This document shows positions 55,901 through 64,000 of a DNA stretch of 64,000 nt, piece by piece; positions within the stretch are counted from its first letter, which is position 1; each line of letters opens with the position of its first letter. The notes under the pieces are model-generated. The model was not told the origin of the DNA and made no database searches. It saw nothing but the letters and a program-made list of their open reading frames with translations. Position numbers and translations under genes: made by a program. Where the stretch lies: NCBI GenBank assembly GCA_903840165.1, contig CAIMEY010000029.1, forward strand, positions 1-64,000, in the 5' to 3' direction. The stretch is from an uncultured Myxococcales bacterium. Its GTDB lineage: Bacteria; Myxococcota_A; UBA9042.

Positions 55901-57088
55901 AGTAGCGGCTAGCGCACAGTAATTAAACTTGGGATCGCCGCAAGCGTCATACGCGCCGATGGAAACGGGCGGGCTCTGCACTTCGGGGGCGCTGTCGGTG
56001 CCATCGCTGACGACGACTTTGCAGGCAACTTTCTCCCCGGCCTTCACGGGCAAGTCTTTGATTCCAGAGGTATCTTTGCCCGAAGCGAGCTTGCTGAGCT
56101 TGATGGGATTGTCCGTCTGACCCGGGTTCGGGTAGTCACCGATTAACCATGTGAACGTAAAGGTTAAAGGATCGCCATCGGCGTCGGTCGCTGTGACCGC
56201 CTGTGAGCAACTGACCTCGCTTTGCAGGTCGATACTATCAGGCATAATCACCAGTTGCGGCGCAATCGGCGCTGCGTTGCCAATGGCCACCTGAGCGCTG
56301 CCTTGGGGGCCAACCGCTTTGGGATCGTGGGCCTGGACCTTGACCTGCCACGTGTCGCCCTTGGTCGTGGCCGCATTGGGCAGGACGGCGTCGACGAATT
56401 CGGTGGGTTGACCGTTCTTGAACCATGTGTAAGTATAGGTTAAATCTGCGGCCGAGCGATCTGGGTCCGGAGCGTCCTGCGTGATCTTGGCCGTCAGATC
56501 GTCGGTGGTTGTTGGCTTGTCGGGCAAGATCACGACCACGGGCGCGCCGGGGGCCGTGTTGATCAAGATGCCGACGCTCTTGGCACCGGTATGATTTGTC
56601 GTATCGGTGACTTGCAGCGTGATCTGCTGGGGCCCCGCCGGCAAGCTGTTGGTATCGAACTCGATAACGCCGGTGCCGTCGACCATGCCAGCGGCCAGGG
56701 AGTTGGCCACGGCGCTGGAAATCAGCTTGAATGTCAGGACATTGACGGGGTCGCGATCGTCGCTCACGTTGGCCGAGATGTGCACCAAGCTGCCGACATT
56801 GGCGATGGTACCATCGGCTGGGGCTGTGATTTTGATCGTCGGCGGCTGATCGACGGCGGAGGTATCCGCACCCGTGTCTGCGCCGGGCCCGACTTGATCG
56901 ATGCCGGGCGTGTCCACATTGGCGACATCCGCCGCGACATCCGTGGTCAGTGGCACGATTTTGACATCACCGCAGGCCGCAGCCAGGAGCAGCAGCAGGG
57001 TGCCGCCGATCAGCAGACCCAGACGGTGACGTTGTGCAAAAAAAGCAAAGCGATTCAAGGCTGACTCCGTTCGGTTGTCGGCGGACAT
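52979..57088 (-). CDS. Giant lipoprotein with about 15 EGF-like modules
   Basis: A 1369-aa surface lipoprotein. ATG 57088 lacks a ribosome-binding site; a TTG at 57058 with GGAG 6 nt upstream is a serious alternative. Lipobox LLAAAC gives Cys39. After a short Asp/Ala/Val-rich linker there are about three Ig/PKD-like beta domains (about 85-380: [43 protein letters not shown]). About 15 EGF-like modules of roughly 41 residues follow, most with the calcium-binding start D-[VI]-[ND]-EC and the GYxGDGxxC end. The last module is split by a 162-residue insertion. The C-terminus carries a second beta-sandwich with a fibrinogen-like start (GSCLEI, QYYCDS). A large adhesin-like role is inferred. Confidence 0.88.
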   Translation of the reverse strand: MSADNRTESALNRFAFFAQRHRLGLLIGGTLLLLLAAACGDVKIVPLTTDVAADVANVDTPGIDQVGPGADTGADTSAVDQPPTIKITAPADGTIANVGSLVHISANVSDDRDPVNVLTFKLISSAVANSLAAGMVDGTGVIEFDTNSLPAGPQQITLQVTDTTNHTGAKSVGILINTAPGAPVVVILPDKPTTTDDLTAKITQDAPDPDRSAADLTYTYTWFKNGQPTEFVDAVLPNAATTKGDTWQVKVQAHDPKAVGPQGSAQVAIGNAAPIAPQLVIMPDSIDLQSEVSCSQAVTATDADGDPLTFTFTWLIGDYPNPGQTDNPIKLSKLASGKDTSGIKDLPVKAGEKVACKVVVSDGTDSAPEVQSPPVSIGAYDACGDPKFNYCALAATCTNTDTLEPTCTCPQGVTADGKLTGYTGDGKICLDVNECSEGVCDANATCANTDGGYTCTCNTGYLGDGAVCGDVDECASNTAGCDLNADCSNTVGSFVCSCKAGYAGDGFVCGDVNECDVGSGGINACDLNAACSNTVGSYNCNCKSGYAGTGFACADIDECALGTAGCDLAADCSNTIGSAICTCKPGYSGDGLTCTNINECAASTSPCSTFANCTDKPGTFECKCKTGFTGDGFACVDVDECTNGTAGCGANADCTNLPGAWNCACKKGFAGDGLVCTDVDECTNGTAGCAAKALCANTIGSFTCTCQAPYVGDGKSCALQDLCKTNNGGCNLNATCAMVNEAVACTCKPGFSGDGKTCNDINECSNGQAGCGANATCTNTPGSFNCACNNGFTGDGKVCSDINECAIKNGGCDANAACANTIGGFNCACKAGFSDKSVPPAIPGSVCVDNNECAVNNGGCNPNALCTNTPGSYSCACKSGYVGDGIKCSDINECLTNNGGCSTNALCANQPGSFTCTCKPGFTGDGKTCTDVDECANGTSGCGANSACTNTPGSFSCACLPGFTGDGKTCTDINECPVPEWNWDFAGPIGGLGWVFDAPSVAGTAVKWQILNGVLYYGNGTSYDTPGSPNHGNVTGPTITFSNNAAHILSFDVNMATEGGTTYDKLFVQLIVGGQVVQVWDKTKLITYNAYSTQKIVLQGYAGKQAQIRFAFDTGDAIANTTLGVQIKNLSVVATGNPCSVAASCTNTPGSYTCTCLQGYAGDGKTCVIPGTQTSPAGSCLEIFNTLQVNGFMPAGNYWLTFAGLAPAQYYCDSYGWTRLSYDDFEGGKLGAWTPAVAGDLSVCGGWGNVYGGYGIAGAGFTASETLLAPTHKLARVTANYYHLDTWDGENGWIKVDGVAVQSHPATSIVASPTQPNICGNVGYFDQAWYPNWTGAHSATKFQVQIGSDLDQPATDESWAADNVAVWVQ

Positions 57089-57302
57089 ACGCAAAGGTGG
57101 GCTAGACGCAAACCGGCGCAAGCGCGTAGTCTCGCGGTTTCGCGCCGCCTTTTCAAGATCGCGGTGTTGGCGGCGGGCAATTTGTTTGAAGCAGCGCCCG
57201 GCGGGGCCCAAGCAGAGGGCAGTGACGCCATAGACCGCGCCGAGCAAACGCGGTGTCCTAAGCCAAGATCAGGAATTAGTCATTCATTCAAGGGAGTTTT
57301 CA

Positions 57303-58076
57303 ATGATGACTCAACTTCAATTCTGGCCGAGCCTAGACTTCCGTCGTCGCATAGCACTGCCACCTACGGCGCTGTTGATCTGGACGATGGCGACTTGGCT
57401 CAGCGCCTGCAGTGGCACCACGCCCACGCCCGCGGCCACTGCCGACGCCAGCAGCACCACCGACATCAGCGGTACCGACGTGAACTCAGCGACCGACGGG
57501 GCCATCGTCAACAACTGGACCCAGGGCTACTCGATTCAGTTGACATTTCATAGCCCTGTCGACAAGTCCGTCGATGGCGCGGTGATCAAACTGGATCGCG
57601 ATCTCACGGACAAGGTCGCGACTTCTTTCTCCTTTGGATCCACACACATGCTGCCCCCAGCCATCGCGCTGGCGGTGCAGGACCACGTGTCCTACTCATG
57701 GAAGGGCAATGCGTCGCCCCTCGATGTCCAGTTCAACTTTGGCAATCTTGTTGAAAGTTCAGCCAATCCGGCCCAGTGCACCAAGGCCAACTCCTATCCG
57801 TTCAAGTGCTCGGCCCCGTCAATGCGCGTGTCCTTCCGCAGCATTACCTACCGCTCCACCTGCCCGGCTTTGGAGGGCACGGTCGTCATCACCGACTGGG
57901 CATCGGTCAAAGATGGCTATTTTGCTGGGCATTTCTCGGGCACCCTCGGCGCTTTCTTCTCCGGCAGCACCGACGACTGCACCGACGCCGCCAAATCGTG
58001 CACACACCCAGATCAAACAGTTGATATTCAAGGTGTTTTCGGCTTCACGCTGCCGGCACCCGACGGTCAGGGATAG
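57303..58076 (+). CDS. Lipoprotein, unknown function
   Basis: A 257-aa exported lipoprotein with AAGGGAG before the ATG. The signal peptide ends in lipobox WLSAC (Cys36). A short Thr/Ala/Asp linker is followed by a beta-rich domain (YSIQLTFHSPVD, MRVSFRSITYRST, GYFAGHFSGTLGAFF) with Cys pairs (QCTKANSYPFKC, CTDAAKSC) likely to be disulfide-bonded. No family was recognised. It is divergent from the EGF lipoprotein across a 214-bp gap that should hold both promoters, and it ends 3 bp before the SDR gene, so those two are cotranscribed. Confidence 0.78.
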   Translation: MMTQLQFWPSLDFRRRIALPPTALLIWTMATWLSACSGTTPTPAATADASSTTDISGTDVNSATDGAIVNNWTQGYSIQLTFHSPVDKSVDGAVIKLDRDLTDKVATSFSFGSTHMLPPAIALAVQDHVSYSWKGNASPLDVQFNFGNLVESSANPAQCTKANSYPFKCSAPSMRVSFRSITYRSTCPALEGTVVITDWASVKDGYFAGHFSGTLGAFFSGSTDDCTDAAKSCTHPDQTVDIQGVFGFTLPAPDGQG

Positions 58077-58079
58077 GCC

Positions 58080-58838
58080 ATGCGCACCGTGCACGGGCAG
58101 AAGATCCTGATTACTTCTGGGCATAAACGCATTGGCCGAGCCCTGGCGCTGCACCTGGGCCGGCAGGGTGCCGTCATCGCCGTTCACTACCGCCACGACC
58201 CAGAAGCCGCGGCCGAAGTGGTCATGGAACTGGCAAGCTTTGGCGCCCACGCGCTTGCCGTGCAGGCAGAACTCACTGATCCGCAATCAGTTCGCGCCAT
58301 GTTACAGTTTTGCGGACAATCGCTGGGTGGCCTAGATGCTGTGGTGGCGGCCGCCGCTAACTATGTGCCGACCGACCTGGATCGGCCTGATGCCGCGCAC
58401 TTTGACAGCGTTTGGGCCAACAATGCCCGAGCGCCGGTTGACCTCATCCTGGCTGCCGAACCTTGGCTTACGCGCAGTGGCGATGGTCGCGCCGTGATCA
58501 TTGGCGATTTGGCTGGCATTACGCCGTTTTTTGGCTACTCGGCCCACTCGATGGCCAAGGCCGCCTTGCACAATGGGGTCCTGGCGTTGGCGGCCGAATT
58601 AGCCCCTGCTATCGCGGTGAACGCCGTCCTGCCTGGCGCTGTTCTCAAGCCCAAGGCGCAGACCGCGGCGCAGTGGCAGCAGTTGCAGGAACACGTGCCT
58701 CAAGGGTCCCTGGCGCTGGCCGACCCCGACCTGCCCGTGCGCGCGCTGGCAGACGCTGTTCAGTTCTTGATCACCTGCGAACGCTATATTTCTGGGGTGT
58801 TACTGCCCGTCGATGGCGGACGTTTGACCCGCTGGTAA
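58080..58838 (+). CDS. PTR1-like short-chain dehydrogenase with His in place of the catalytic Tyr
   Basis: A 252-aa Rossmann-fold SDR. The nucleotide motif TSGHKRIGRALALHL is the pteridine-reductase/FolM variant with Lys-Arg, pointing to NADPH. ANNARAP replaces the usual NNA-type motif intact. In PTR1 the catalytic region reads with Asp, then Y-x-M-A-K. Here it is IIGDLAG (D143) and YSAHSMAK, so Lys160 is present but the position four residues before it is His156 (codon CAC at 58545-58547), with a Tyr three residues earlier at 153. The C-terminus (SGVLLPVDGGRL) is normal. A dihydropteridine or keto reductase role is possible only if His or Tyr153 substitutes. Confidence 0.82.
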   Translation: MRTVHGQKILITSGHKRIGRALALHLGRQGAVIAVHYRHDPEAAAEVVMELASFGAHALAVQAELTDPQSVRAMLQFCGQSLGGLDAVVAAAANYVPTDLDRPDAAHFDSVWANNARAPVDLILAAEPWLTRSGDGRAVIIGDLAGITPFFGYSAHSMAKAALHNGVLALAAELAPAIAVNAVLPGAVLKPKAQTAAQWQQLQEHVPQGSLALADPDLPVRALADAVQFLITCERYISGVLLPVDGGRLTRW

Positions 58839-59039
58839 CTTCCCTGTGCCACCACATTTGCGCCAGCCCCTTGGTCCACAGTCGCTAGTTCGACGCGTCC
58901 TAAACGGGTCGCAGCCCCCGGCAGCACCGCGGCGGCCATGCACGGCGATGGTTGAAGCCAAGAGGTTTTTGCGGCACCTTCCCCGCCGCTCGTTGCTGGC
59001 CATTGTGCGCGGATTCCCCCCTACCCAGGCAATTGCATC

Positions 59040-60245
59040 ATGTTGAACCGAGTTTTCCTTGTCATAACCGGCCTTCTCACGGTTCTACCCCAGGCCTCGT
59101 TCGCGGCGTCGAAGGACGAAGCCAAGGACCGCGTCAAGGTGTTGATCGTGCCCGGCGTCGCCCTGGGCGCTGTCCAACGCCTCTCCGAAAAACGTGTAAG
59201 TAAAGCGTTTTCCGATGCCGTGGCCGCTGCGTCGCGCTTTGAACTCGTGACCGATAGGGACAAGGCGGTCAAGAGCAGTGGGCCTGCGGACAAAGTCAAG
59301 GCCGTGCAAGCCAAAGGTTCGGCAACGTCCCGACGCATCGACGAAGCCGACTTGCTGCGCCAAGAAGGCACAGACTTAGCCGCCGAAGGCAAACACTCTG
59401 AAGCGTTAGGGAAACTGCGAACAGCCATTGCGGCCTATGAGAAATCCTACACAGAACTTGTTGATTTTACAAAGCTTGCTGACGCGTACGCCCGTGCCGG
59501 ACTTTCGGCCTTTGCGACCAATCAGGGTCGCGGCGAAGTCGGCAATTTGTTTGAATCTGGCATTGCCATTCAGCCAACGTTGGTCATCGACAGGCGCAAG
59601 CAAGCCAAAGAGCTTCTTGAACTTTTTGACGGAACCCATGAGCGAATGGAGAAAGCGACCAAAGCCGCTGTCACTGTCGACGGCACGGCGCCTGGGGCCA
59701 TCGCCTTTGTGGACGGCGTTAAGGTCGGCGAACTGCCTGCTACTGCGAAGGATTTGCTGCCTGGCACCCATTACGTGCAGGTGCGCGGCGATGCCTGGCA
59801 ACCGTGGGGCCAAGTCGTTAAAATCAAAGGCAAAGATCTGAGCATTCACGCCAAGGCGCTGCCAGTCAAGGTAGTCGCGCCGCCACCGGCCGAGGTGGAA
59901 CTCAAGGTCGACGTTCTCGCCGATTGCGCGCAACACGGCGCATTTGCTGCGGAATCTTGCCGCAAGCCAGCTCAACACTTGGCCAAGCAAACTGGAGCCG
60001 ATTTCCTGGTCTTCTCAGCCATCAAGGCGGATCGCTATAACCGCCTGACGATTCATGGGTTTGTGCTGGACGCCCAGACCGGCTTTACGGTGGCCACGGC
60101 GCCGGCGGAACTGGCGGCGGACCTCAGCGACCTACAGGCCAAAGCATCTAAAGTTGCTGAAGATTTGGACGCAGCCACCCACCCGTTTGCCAAAGCGCGG
60201 GCCTTGGCCAAGCCGCCAGCGGTGTTCAAGGACGGGGCCAAGTAG
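59040..60245 (+). CDS. Periplasmic PEGA-domain protein with a helical repeat region
   Basis: A 401-aa exported protein. Signal peptide MLNRVFLVITGLLTVLPQ ends at AFA before ASKDEAK, without a lipobox. Residues about 100-215 are helical with a TPR-like unit (GKHSEALGKLRTAIAAYEKS, LADAYARAGLSAFAT). A PEGA-type beta module follows (about 218-280: VTVDGTAPGAIAFVDGVKVG, LPGTHYVQVRGDAW), then a domain with ADCAQHGAF and LVFSAIKADRYNRLTI that resembles the N-terminal region of TolB-like periplasmic proteins. In Myxococcota such proteins are common and mostly uncharacterised. It is monocistronic, convergent with speE. Confidence 0.78.
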   Translation: MLNRVFLVITGLLTVLPQASFAASKDEAKDRVKVLIVPGVALGAVQRLSEKRVSKAFSDAVAAASRFELVTDRDKAVKSSGPADKVKAVQAKGSATSRRIDEADLLRQEGTDLAAEGKHSEALGKLRTAIAAYEKSYTELVDFTKLADAYARAGLSAFATNQGRGEVGNLFESGIAIQPTLVIDRRKQAKELLELFDGTHERMEKATKAAVTVDGTAPGAIAFVDGVKVGELPATAKDLLPGTHYVQVRGDAWQPWGQVVKIKGKDLSIHAKALPVKVVAPPPAEVELKVDVLADCAQHGAFAAESCRKPAQHLAKQTGADFLVFSAIKADRYNRLTIHGFVLDAQTGFTVATAPAELAADLSDLQAKASKVAEDLDAATHPFAKARALAKPPAVFKDGAK

Positions 60246-60317
60246 TTCGCCCAAGCCGAGGCACCCAGCGCGGCGGCCCTAGCCAGAAGAGCTGGAGCAC
60301 TGGCCGGGGGCTTGAGA

Positions 60318-61253
60318 TTACACCTTGAAATTCTTCGGGTCCTCGCCAATGCCGGGCAACTCTCGGCTGGGCTCGCCGCGCAAGCGTCGACCAATGTAGG
60401 TCGGCAGCGCGAAAGCCGCCTTCATGAAATCCACATTGGCATAGCGCAGTTGCGGATCCAGGCGCGCGGTGCGATCGCTGCGCACGATGCTGCCGGCCAC
60501 GTCGATGCCCTGGCTGGCCGCGGTATACGCCCAAACACCGCCGGGATAGGCCGTGACCTGACCCAAGTACAGAGATGTATGGCGGAAGATGCCCGCGAGT
60601 TTGTCGTACACGTCGCCAACGCGATCCAGGTAGAACGTGGGGGAATCGCTCTGGGGCACCAAGATGCCTTGTTCACCAAGCAGTTGCGCGCACGTCTCGT
60701 AGAACTTCACCGTAAAGAGCTCCACAGCAGCATCCACTGGGTCGGTCGAATCAACTAAAATGACATCGAATTTCGCGCCCTGGGCGGCAGCGACCTCGAC
60801 ATAGGCAAGACCGTCGCCAACGATGACTTCTGCCCGAGGATCGTCCAAGCCCGCAGCACATTGGGGGAAATACTGCCTGGCAACGCGAATAACCTCGCCA
60901 TCGATGTCCACCAAGGTGGCCTTTTCGACTTCCGGGTGACGCAGCACTTCGCGCAGGGTGCCCCCATCGCCGCCGCCAATAATCAAGACGCGACGCGGGT
61001 TTGGATGGGCAAGCAGGGGCACGTGCGCCAGCATCTCGTGGTAGCCCGATTCGTCGCGATCGGTCACATTGGTGACGCCGCCCAGGGCCAGGACGGTACC
61101 CCAATCTTCCGCTTCAAAAACATCGATGTGCTGAAACGGCGTATCAAAGGACTCGTAGAACTCCTTGACCGTAAAGGTCAAATGGGTGTTCCGGGTCCAC
61201 GGATCAAAAAACCGTTGTTGGGCAGGCAATTGGGGGATGATCGGCTGGCTCAT
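60318..61253 (-). CDS. speE: Polyamine aminopropyltransferase (spermidine synthase)
   Basis: Transfers aminopropyl from decarboxylated S-adenosylmethionine to putrescine. 311 aa from ATG 61253, chosen for GGAG 6 nt upstream over an ATG four codons earlier. Conserved elements are FESFDTPFQHIDVFEAEDWG-like substrate contacts (YESFDTPFQHIDVFE), LALGGVTNVTDRDESGYHEM, the SAM-binding IIGGGDGGTLREVLRH, VDIDGEVI, and catalytic DSTDPVDAA. It is probably monocistronic. No speD is in the window. Confidence 0.94.
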   Translation of the reverse strand: MSQPIIPQLPAQQRFFDPWTRNTHLTFTVKEFYESFDTPFQHIDVFEAEDWGTVLALGGVTNVTDRDESGYHEMLAHVPLLAHPNPRRVLIIGGGDGGTLREVLRHPEVEKATLVDIDGEVIRVARQYFPQCAAGLDDPRAEVIVGDGLAYVEVAAAQGAKFDVILVDSTDPVDAAVELFTVKFYETCAQLLGEQGILVPQSDSPTFYLDRVGDVYDKLAGIFRHTSLYLGQVTAYPGGVWAYTAASQGIDVAGSIVRSDRTARLDPQLRYANVDFMKAAFALPTYIGRRLRGEPSRELPGIGEDPKNFKV

Positions 61254-61506
61254 GGTCGTCTCCATACGGCGTTGGCGCTGCGTGCAGCATTGCCACAGCG
61301 GGCGGCAAATCGGCCGGCAGGGGCCCTGCGTCGATCACCGCCGCGCCGTGTACCGGCAATCGCGCCCCTCGGCAAGTCTGGGCGCAGACAGCCCGTAGAA
61401 TCGCAACGTTGAGTCGGGCTTTCTGACTCGCCATTTGCGCTTGGCGCAGCAGGCTGCATGCTCGCACGCCAAAGGCCCACTCGTTCGGAGCCCGTGGAGA
61501 GTCGAC

Positions 61507-62016
61507 ATGTACGCCAAGGTGATTGAACAACTCATTAAAACTTTGACTAATTTGGATGGCATCTTGGTCAAAGCAACGGGATACGCTGAGATGCGTGGCT
61601 TTCCAGTCGATCACTTCATGACGGCGCGCTTAGCCCCGGATATGCTGCCTTTTTGGCGGCAAGTGACCATCGCTTGCGACGTCGCCAAGGGCATTGGCGC
61701 TGGCCTGATCGGTCAGGATCCGCCCAAGTTTGAGGATCATGAGCAAACCTTCGCCGAACTGCGCCAGCGCATCGCCAAGACCGTCGCCTATCTGCAAGGT
61801 TTGCCGCGCGCCCGTTTGGACGCAGTAACTGCCGAACAATCGGTGCGAATTGCCTATCCACCGGGCAAGGCGATGCACGCCCAGGACGCGATCTGGAGCC
61901 GCGCCGTGCCCAACTTCTTCTTTCACGTGACCACCGCCTACGGCCTTTTGCGCAGCGGCGGCGTGCCGATCGGTAAGTCCGACTACCTCGGCGAACTTCA
62001 CGTTTTTGATGCGTAA
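61507..62016 (+). CDS. DUF1993 family protein
   Basis: A 169-aa cytoplasmic protein. ATG 61507 follows GGAGAG; the frame is open from 61435. The sequence matches the DUF1993 (DinB-like four-helix) pattern: KVIEQLIKTLTNLDGILVKA, ARLAPDMLPFWRQVTIACDVAKG, FEDHEQTFAELRQRI, and a C-terminal FFFHVTTAYGLLRSGGVPIGK ending in YLGEL. His residues in these positions could form a metal site as in DinB proteins. The function is unknown. It is divergent from speE, and a 210-bp gap separates it from the dehydrogenase genes. Confidence 0.85.
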   Translation: MYAKVIEQLIKTLTNLDGILVKATGYAEMRGFPVDHFMTARLAPDMLPFWRQVTIACDVAKGIGAGLIGQDPPKFEDHEQTFAELRQRIAKTVAYLQGLPRARLDAVTAEQSVRIAYPPGKAMHAQDAIWSRAVPNFFFHVTTAYGLLRSGGVPIGKSDYLGELHVFDA

Positions 62017-62225
62017 TAGGCGTGAGGCTGGCCCCCAAGGGCACCTCAAGCGTCCGGCGGGCATTTCACGAAAATCTGCTGCTAGTTTACTCAGTTATCT
62101 GATTGGATGGCTGCAATTGCGGCAAGAGTTCCTTGGGCTAGCCCTCAGCGATAGATCGCGCAACGGGGCCATGCTAACTTCGCTGCGCCGGGCCTTTGCC
62201 GCCCGGAACCAGGGTCGGGTGCGCG

Positions 62226-63245
62226 ATGGCGACAATGAACATCATTCAGGCCGTGGGCGACGCGCTACACGTCGCCATGCAAGCCGATGAAAAAGTCGTG
62301 GTGCTAGGCGAGGATGTCGGCAAGTTCGGCGGCGTTTTTCGCGCCACCGTCGGCTTGCAACAAGCCTTTGGCGATGACCGGGTGATCGACACACCGCTGG
62401 CCGAAAGCGGCATCATCGGCGCGGCGATCGGCATGGCGCTCTATGGCATGAGGCCCGTCGCGGAAATCCAGTTCAGCGACTTCATCTATCCAGCGTACGA
62501 CCAAATCGTTAATGAATTAGCGAAGTATCGTTACAGGTCGGCCGGCCTCTTTCCCAGCCCCTTGGTGATTCGCACCCCCTTTGGTGGCGGCATTCGCGGT
62601 GGCCATTACCACAGCCAATCGCCCGAATCCGTCTTCGCCCACCAGGCCGGCTTGGTCTTGGTGGCACCGTCCAATCCCTATGACGCCAAAGGGCTTTTAC
62701 TCTCAGCGATCTTTGCCGATGACCCGGTCATGGTGCTCGAGCCCAAACGCGTCTATCGCGGACCCGATCACGGGACCAACTGGGGCAGTCACAAGAAAAG
62801 CGAAGTACCCTCAGGCGATTATCGGGTGCCCATCGGCAAGGCAGAGGTAGCCAGGCCGCGGACGGGGCGCGGCATTGCGGTCAGCCTCATCACCTACGGT
62901 GCCATGGTACATACCTGCGATAAGGCTGCGGAATTGGCCGCTCAGGAAGGCATAGACGTCGAGATTCTCGACCTGCGCACCCTGGTGCCCTACGACCTCG
63001 AACGCGTGGCCGAAGCAGGGCGGGCGACGGGCCGCGTGGTTGTGGCCAACGAAGCGCCACGCATGTGTGGCTATGCTGCTGAAATGTCAGCGGTGATTCA
63101 AGAGCAGTGCTTTGATTGGCTGCAAGCGCCGATCGTCCGGGTGACGGGGTGGGACACGCCCTTTCCATACACCTTGGAAAACGACTACTTACCTAGTCCG
63201 GCCCGGGTTCTCGATGCCTTGCGCACCGTGGCCCATTACCGGTAG
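62226..63245 (+). CDS. 2-oxoacid dehydrogenase E1 component, beta subunit
   Basis: Beta chain of the heterotetrameric thiamine-diphosphate E1 of a pyruvate or branched-chain 2-oxoacid dehydrogenase complex, 339 aa. ATG 62226 is used; ATG 62235 is possible. Landmarks are VLGEDVGKFGGVFRAT, DTPLAESGIIGAAIGMALYG, RPVAEIQFSDFIYPAYDQI, GGHYHSQSPESVFAH, and the C-terminal transketolase fold LRTLVPYD. Similarity by eye is closest to branched-chain (BkdA2-type) E1-beta. The E1-alpha gene is not adjacent, which is unusual: upstream is a DUF1993 gene. E2 follows at 63358. Confidence 0.92.
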   Translation: MATMNIIQAVGDALHVAMQADEKVVVLGEDVGKFGGVFRATVGLQQAFGDDRVIDTPLAESGIIGAAIGMALYGMRPVAEIQFSDFIYPAYDQIVNELAKYRYRSAGLFPSPLVIRTPFGGGIRGGHYHSQSPESVFAHQAGLVLVAPSNPYDAKGLLLSAIFADDPVMVLEPKRVYRGPDHGTNWGSHKKSEVPSGDYRVPIGKAEVARPRTGRGIAVSLITYGAMVHTCDKAAELAAQEGIDVEILDLRTLVPYDLERVAEAGRATGRVVVANEAPRMCGYAAEMSAVIQEQCFDWLQAPIVRVTGWDTPFPYTLENDYLPSPARVLDALRTVAHYR

Positions 63246-63357
63246 AAACCCTGACGCGACGGGCAATCGCCGCCGCACGCGCGAGCAGGACTTGGTCCGG
63301 GCAGCGCAGGCGGCAAGAGCCGCGAAATCGCTTTACTTTTGAGAAGATGAGGCTTTC

Positions 63358-64000
63358 ATGGCATTCGAATTCAAACTGCCGGACATCGGCGAAGGCGTTG
63401 TCGAGGGCGAACTGACCAAATGGCTGGTCGAAGATGGCCAAGAAGTTTCTGAAGATACGCCGCTTTTTGAAGTGCTGACCGATAAGGTTTCGGCGACGAT
63501 CCCGTCCCCACGCAAAGGTCGCGTATCTAAACGGCATTTTCAAGAAGGCGACATGGTGCCCGTGGGCTCGGTGGTCGTCACCCTTGAGCTGGCCGCTGGC
63601 GCAGGGGCCGCCCAAGTAGCTGCTTCTATTGCACAATCCCCGGCAACGGCAGCAACCGCCCCAGTCGTTGCGCCCGTCGCGACAACCGCGCCCATCGCAG
63701 CTACCCGCGCCGCCGACGACAAAGTACGCGCCGCACCGGCCACCCGCAAGCTGGCGCGCGAACTGGGCGTTGAACTGCAAATCGTTCCAGGCACAGGAGA
63801 ATATGGCCGCGTCACCCGCGACGACGTGCAGAATTGGGCCAGCCAAATCGTAGCCAGCGCGGCCAGCCCGAATTCCCGCAGCGCTTCTGCGCCAACGCCA
63901 GCCCGGCCCCCCGTGGCGGCGACGACCTTGGCCCAGGGCCCCGACGAAGAGCGGCAAAAACTCAAAGGGTTACGGCGCAAGATCTACGCCAAGATGCGCG
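63358..64000 (+). CDS. 2-oxoacid dehydrogenase E2 (dihydrolipoamide acyltransferase), 5' part
   Basis: The gene runs off the right edge; 214 codons are visible from ATG 63358 (GATGAGG upstream). It begins with one lipoyl domain (1-80: FKLPDIGEGVVEGELTKWLV), with lipoylated Lys43 in LTDKVSATIPS. An Ala/Pro/Thr-rich hinge follows, then the peripheral-subunit-binding domain (about 124-158: PATRKLARELGVEL, GEYGRVTRDDV), a second hinge, and the first residues of the acyltransferase core (KLKGLRRKIYAKMR). A single lipoyl domain and DIGEG start are typical of branched-chain or pyruvate E2. It is 112 bp after E1-beta, in the same operon. Confidence 0.93.
   Translation, partial: MAFEFKLPDIGEGVVEGELTKWLVEDGQEVSEDTPLFEVLTDKVSATIPSPRKGRVSKRHFQEGDMVPVGSVVVTLELAAGAGAAQVAASIAQSPATAATAPVVAPVATTAPIAATRAADDKVRAAPATRKLARELGVELQIVPGTGEYGRVTRDDVQNWASQIVASAASPNSRSASAPTPARPPVAATTLAQGPDEERQKLKGLRRKIYAKMR

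Overview
The window is 64 kb of GC-rich DNA from a Gram-negative bacterium. The best match is a Myxococcota-like (delta-proteobacterial) lineage. The evidence is about ten lipoproteins that run lipobox, then an Asp/Ala/Thr-rich linker, then Cys-rich repeats; a protein with an AgmX/PglI-type C-terminal domain; a lipoprotein with about 15 calcium-binding EGF-like modules; a pilB-pilC-pilS order; and GatCAB. The lineage is inferred from gene content, as no rRNA or tRNA was found. Layout: a probable exported-protein tail and its terminator (1-172); a Cys-rich lipoprotein; a CusRS/QseBC-type two-component pair on the minus strand (1.6-3.9 kb); a second Cys-repeat lipoprotein; the type IV pilus set pilB, pilC, pilS with a lamin-tail lipoprotein coupled to pilS (5.9-11.6 kb); rpe with a DUF2804 gene; an OB-fold lipoprotein; and sbcD-sbcC (14.4-18.7 kb).

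From 18.7 to 25.2 kb is an accessory, partly decayed stretch. It holds a small AgmX/PglI-domain gene, a SNF2-family helicase gene broken by an in-frame stop and at least three frameshifts (one clearly an 8-bp tandem duplication), a CAP-domain lipoprotein, a 630-bp stretch with a possible broken membrane gene, and an XRE regulator. Housekeeping genes then resume: a PaaZ/BoxD-like aldehyde dehydrogenase, lexA with a GAAC-N4-GTTC operator, two PpiC-type foldases, a small winged-helix protein, a crotonase-fold protein lacking both hydratase glutamates, and an overlapping operon of phosphohexomutase, gatC, gatA and gatB. Converging on these are deoA, an RluA-type pseudouridine synthase, a VWA lipoprotein, a 674-aa lipoprotein, a helical protein of unknown function, an NtrC-type regulator and rne (RNase E/G).

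A 1.2-kb stretch without a recognisable gene separates rne from a coupled pair of membrane-protein genes. Two 28-bp direct repeats then precede the 1369-aa EGF lipoprotein. The right end carries another lipoprotein, a PTR1-like SDR whose catalytic Tyr is His, a PEGA-type periplasmic protein, speE, a DUF1993 protein, and the E1-beta and E2 (cut by the window end) genes of a 2-oxoacid dehydrogenase.

Overall this is a chromosomal core segment (translation, DNA repair, envelope folding, pili, polyamines) with many cell-surface lipoproteins. I found no CRISPR, intact insertion sequence, prophage or complete defence system. The less ordinary items are the decaying SNF2 region, the EGF module with a 162-residue insertion, the in-frame stop array after gatB, the intergenic 28-bp repeat pair and several active-site substitutions.
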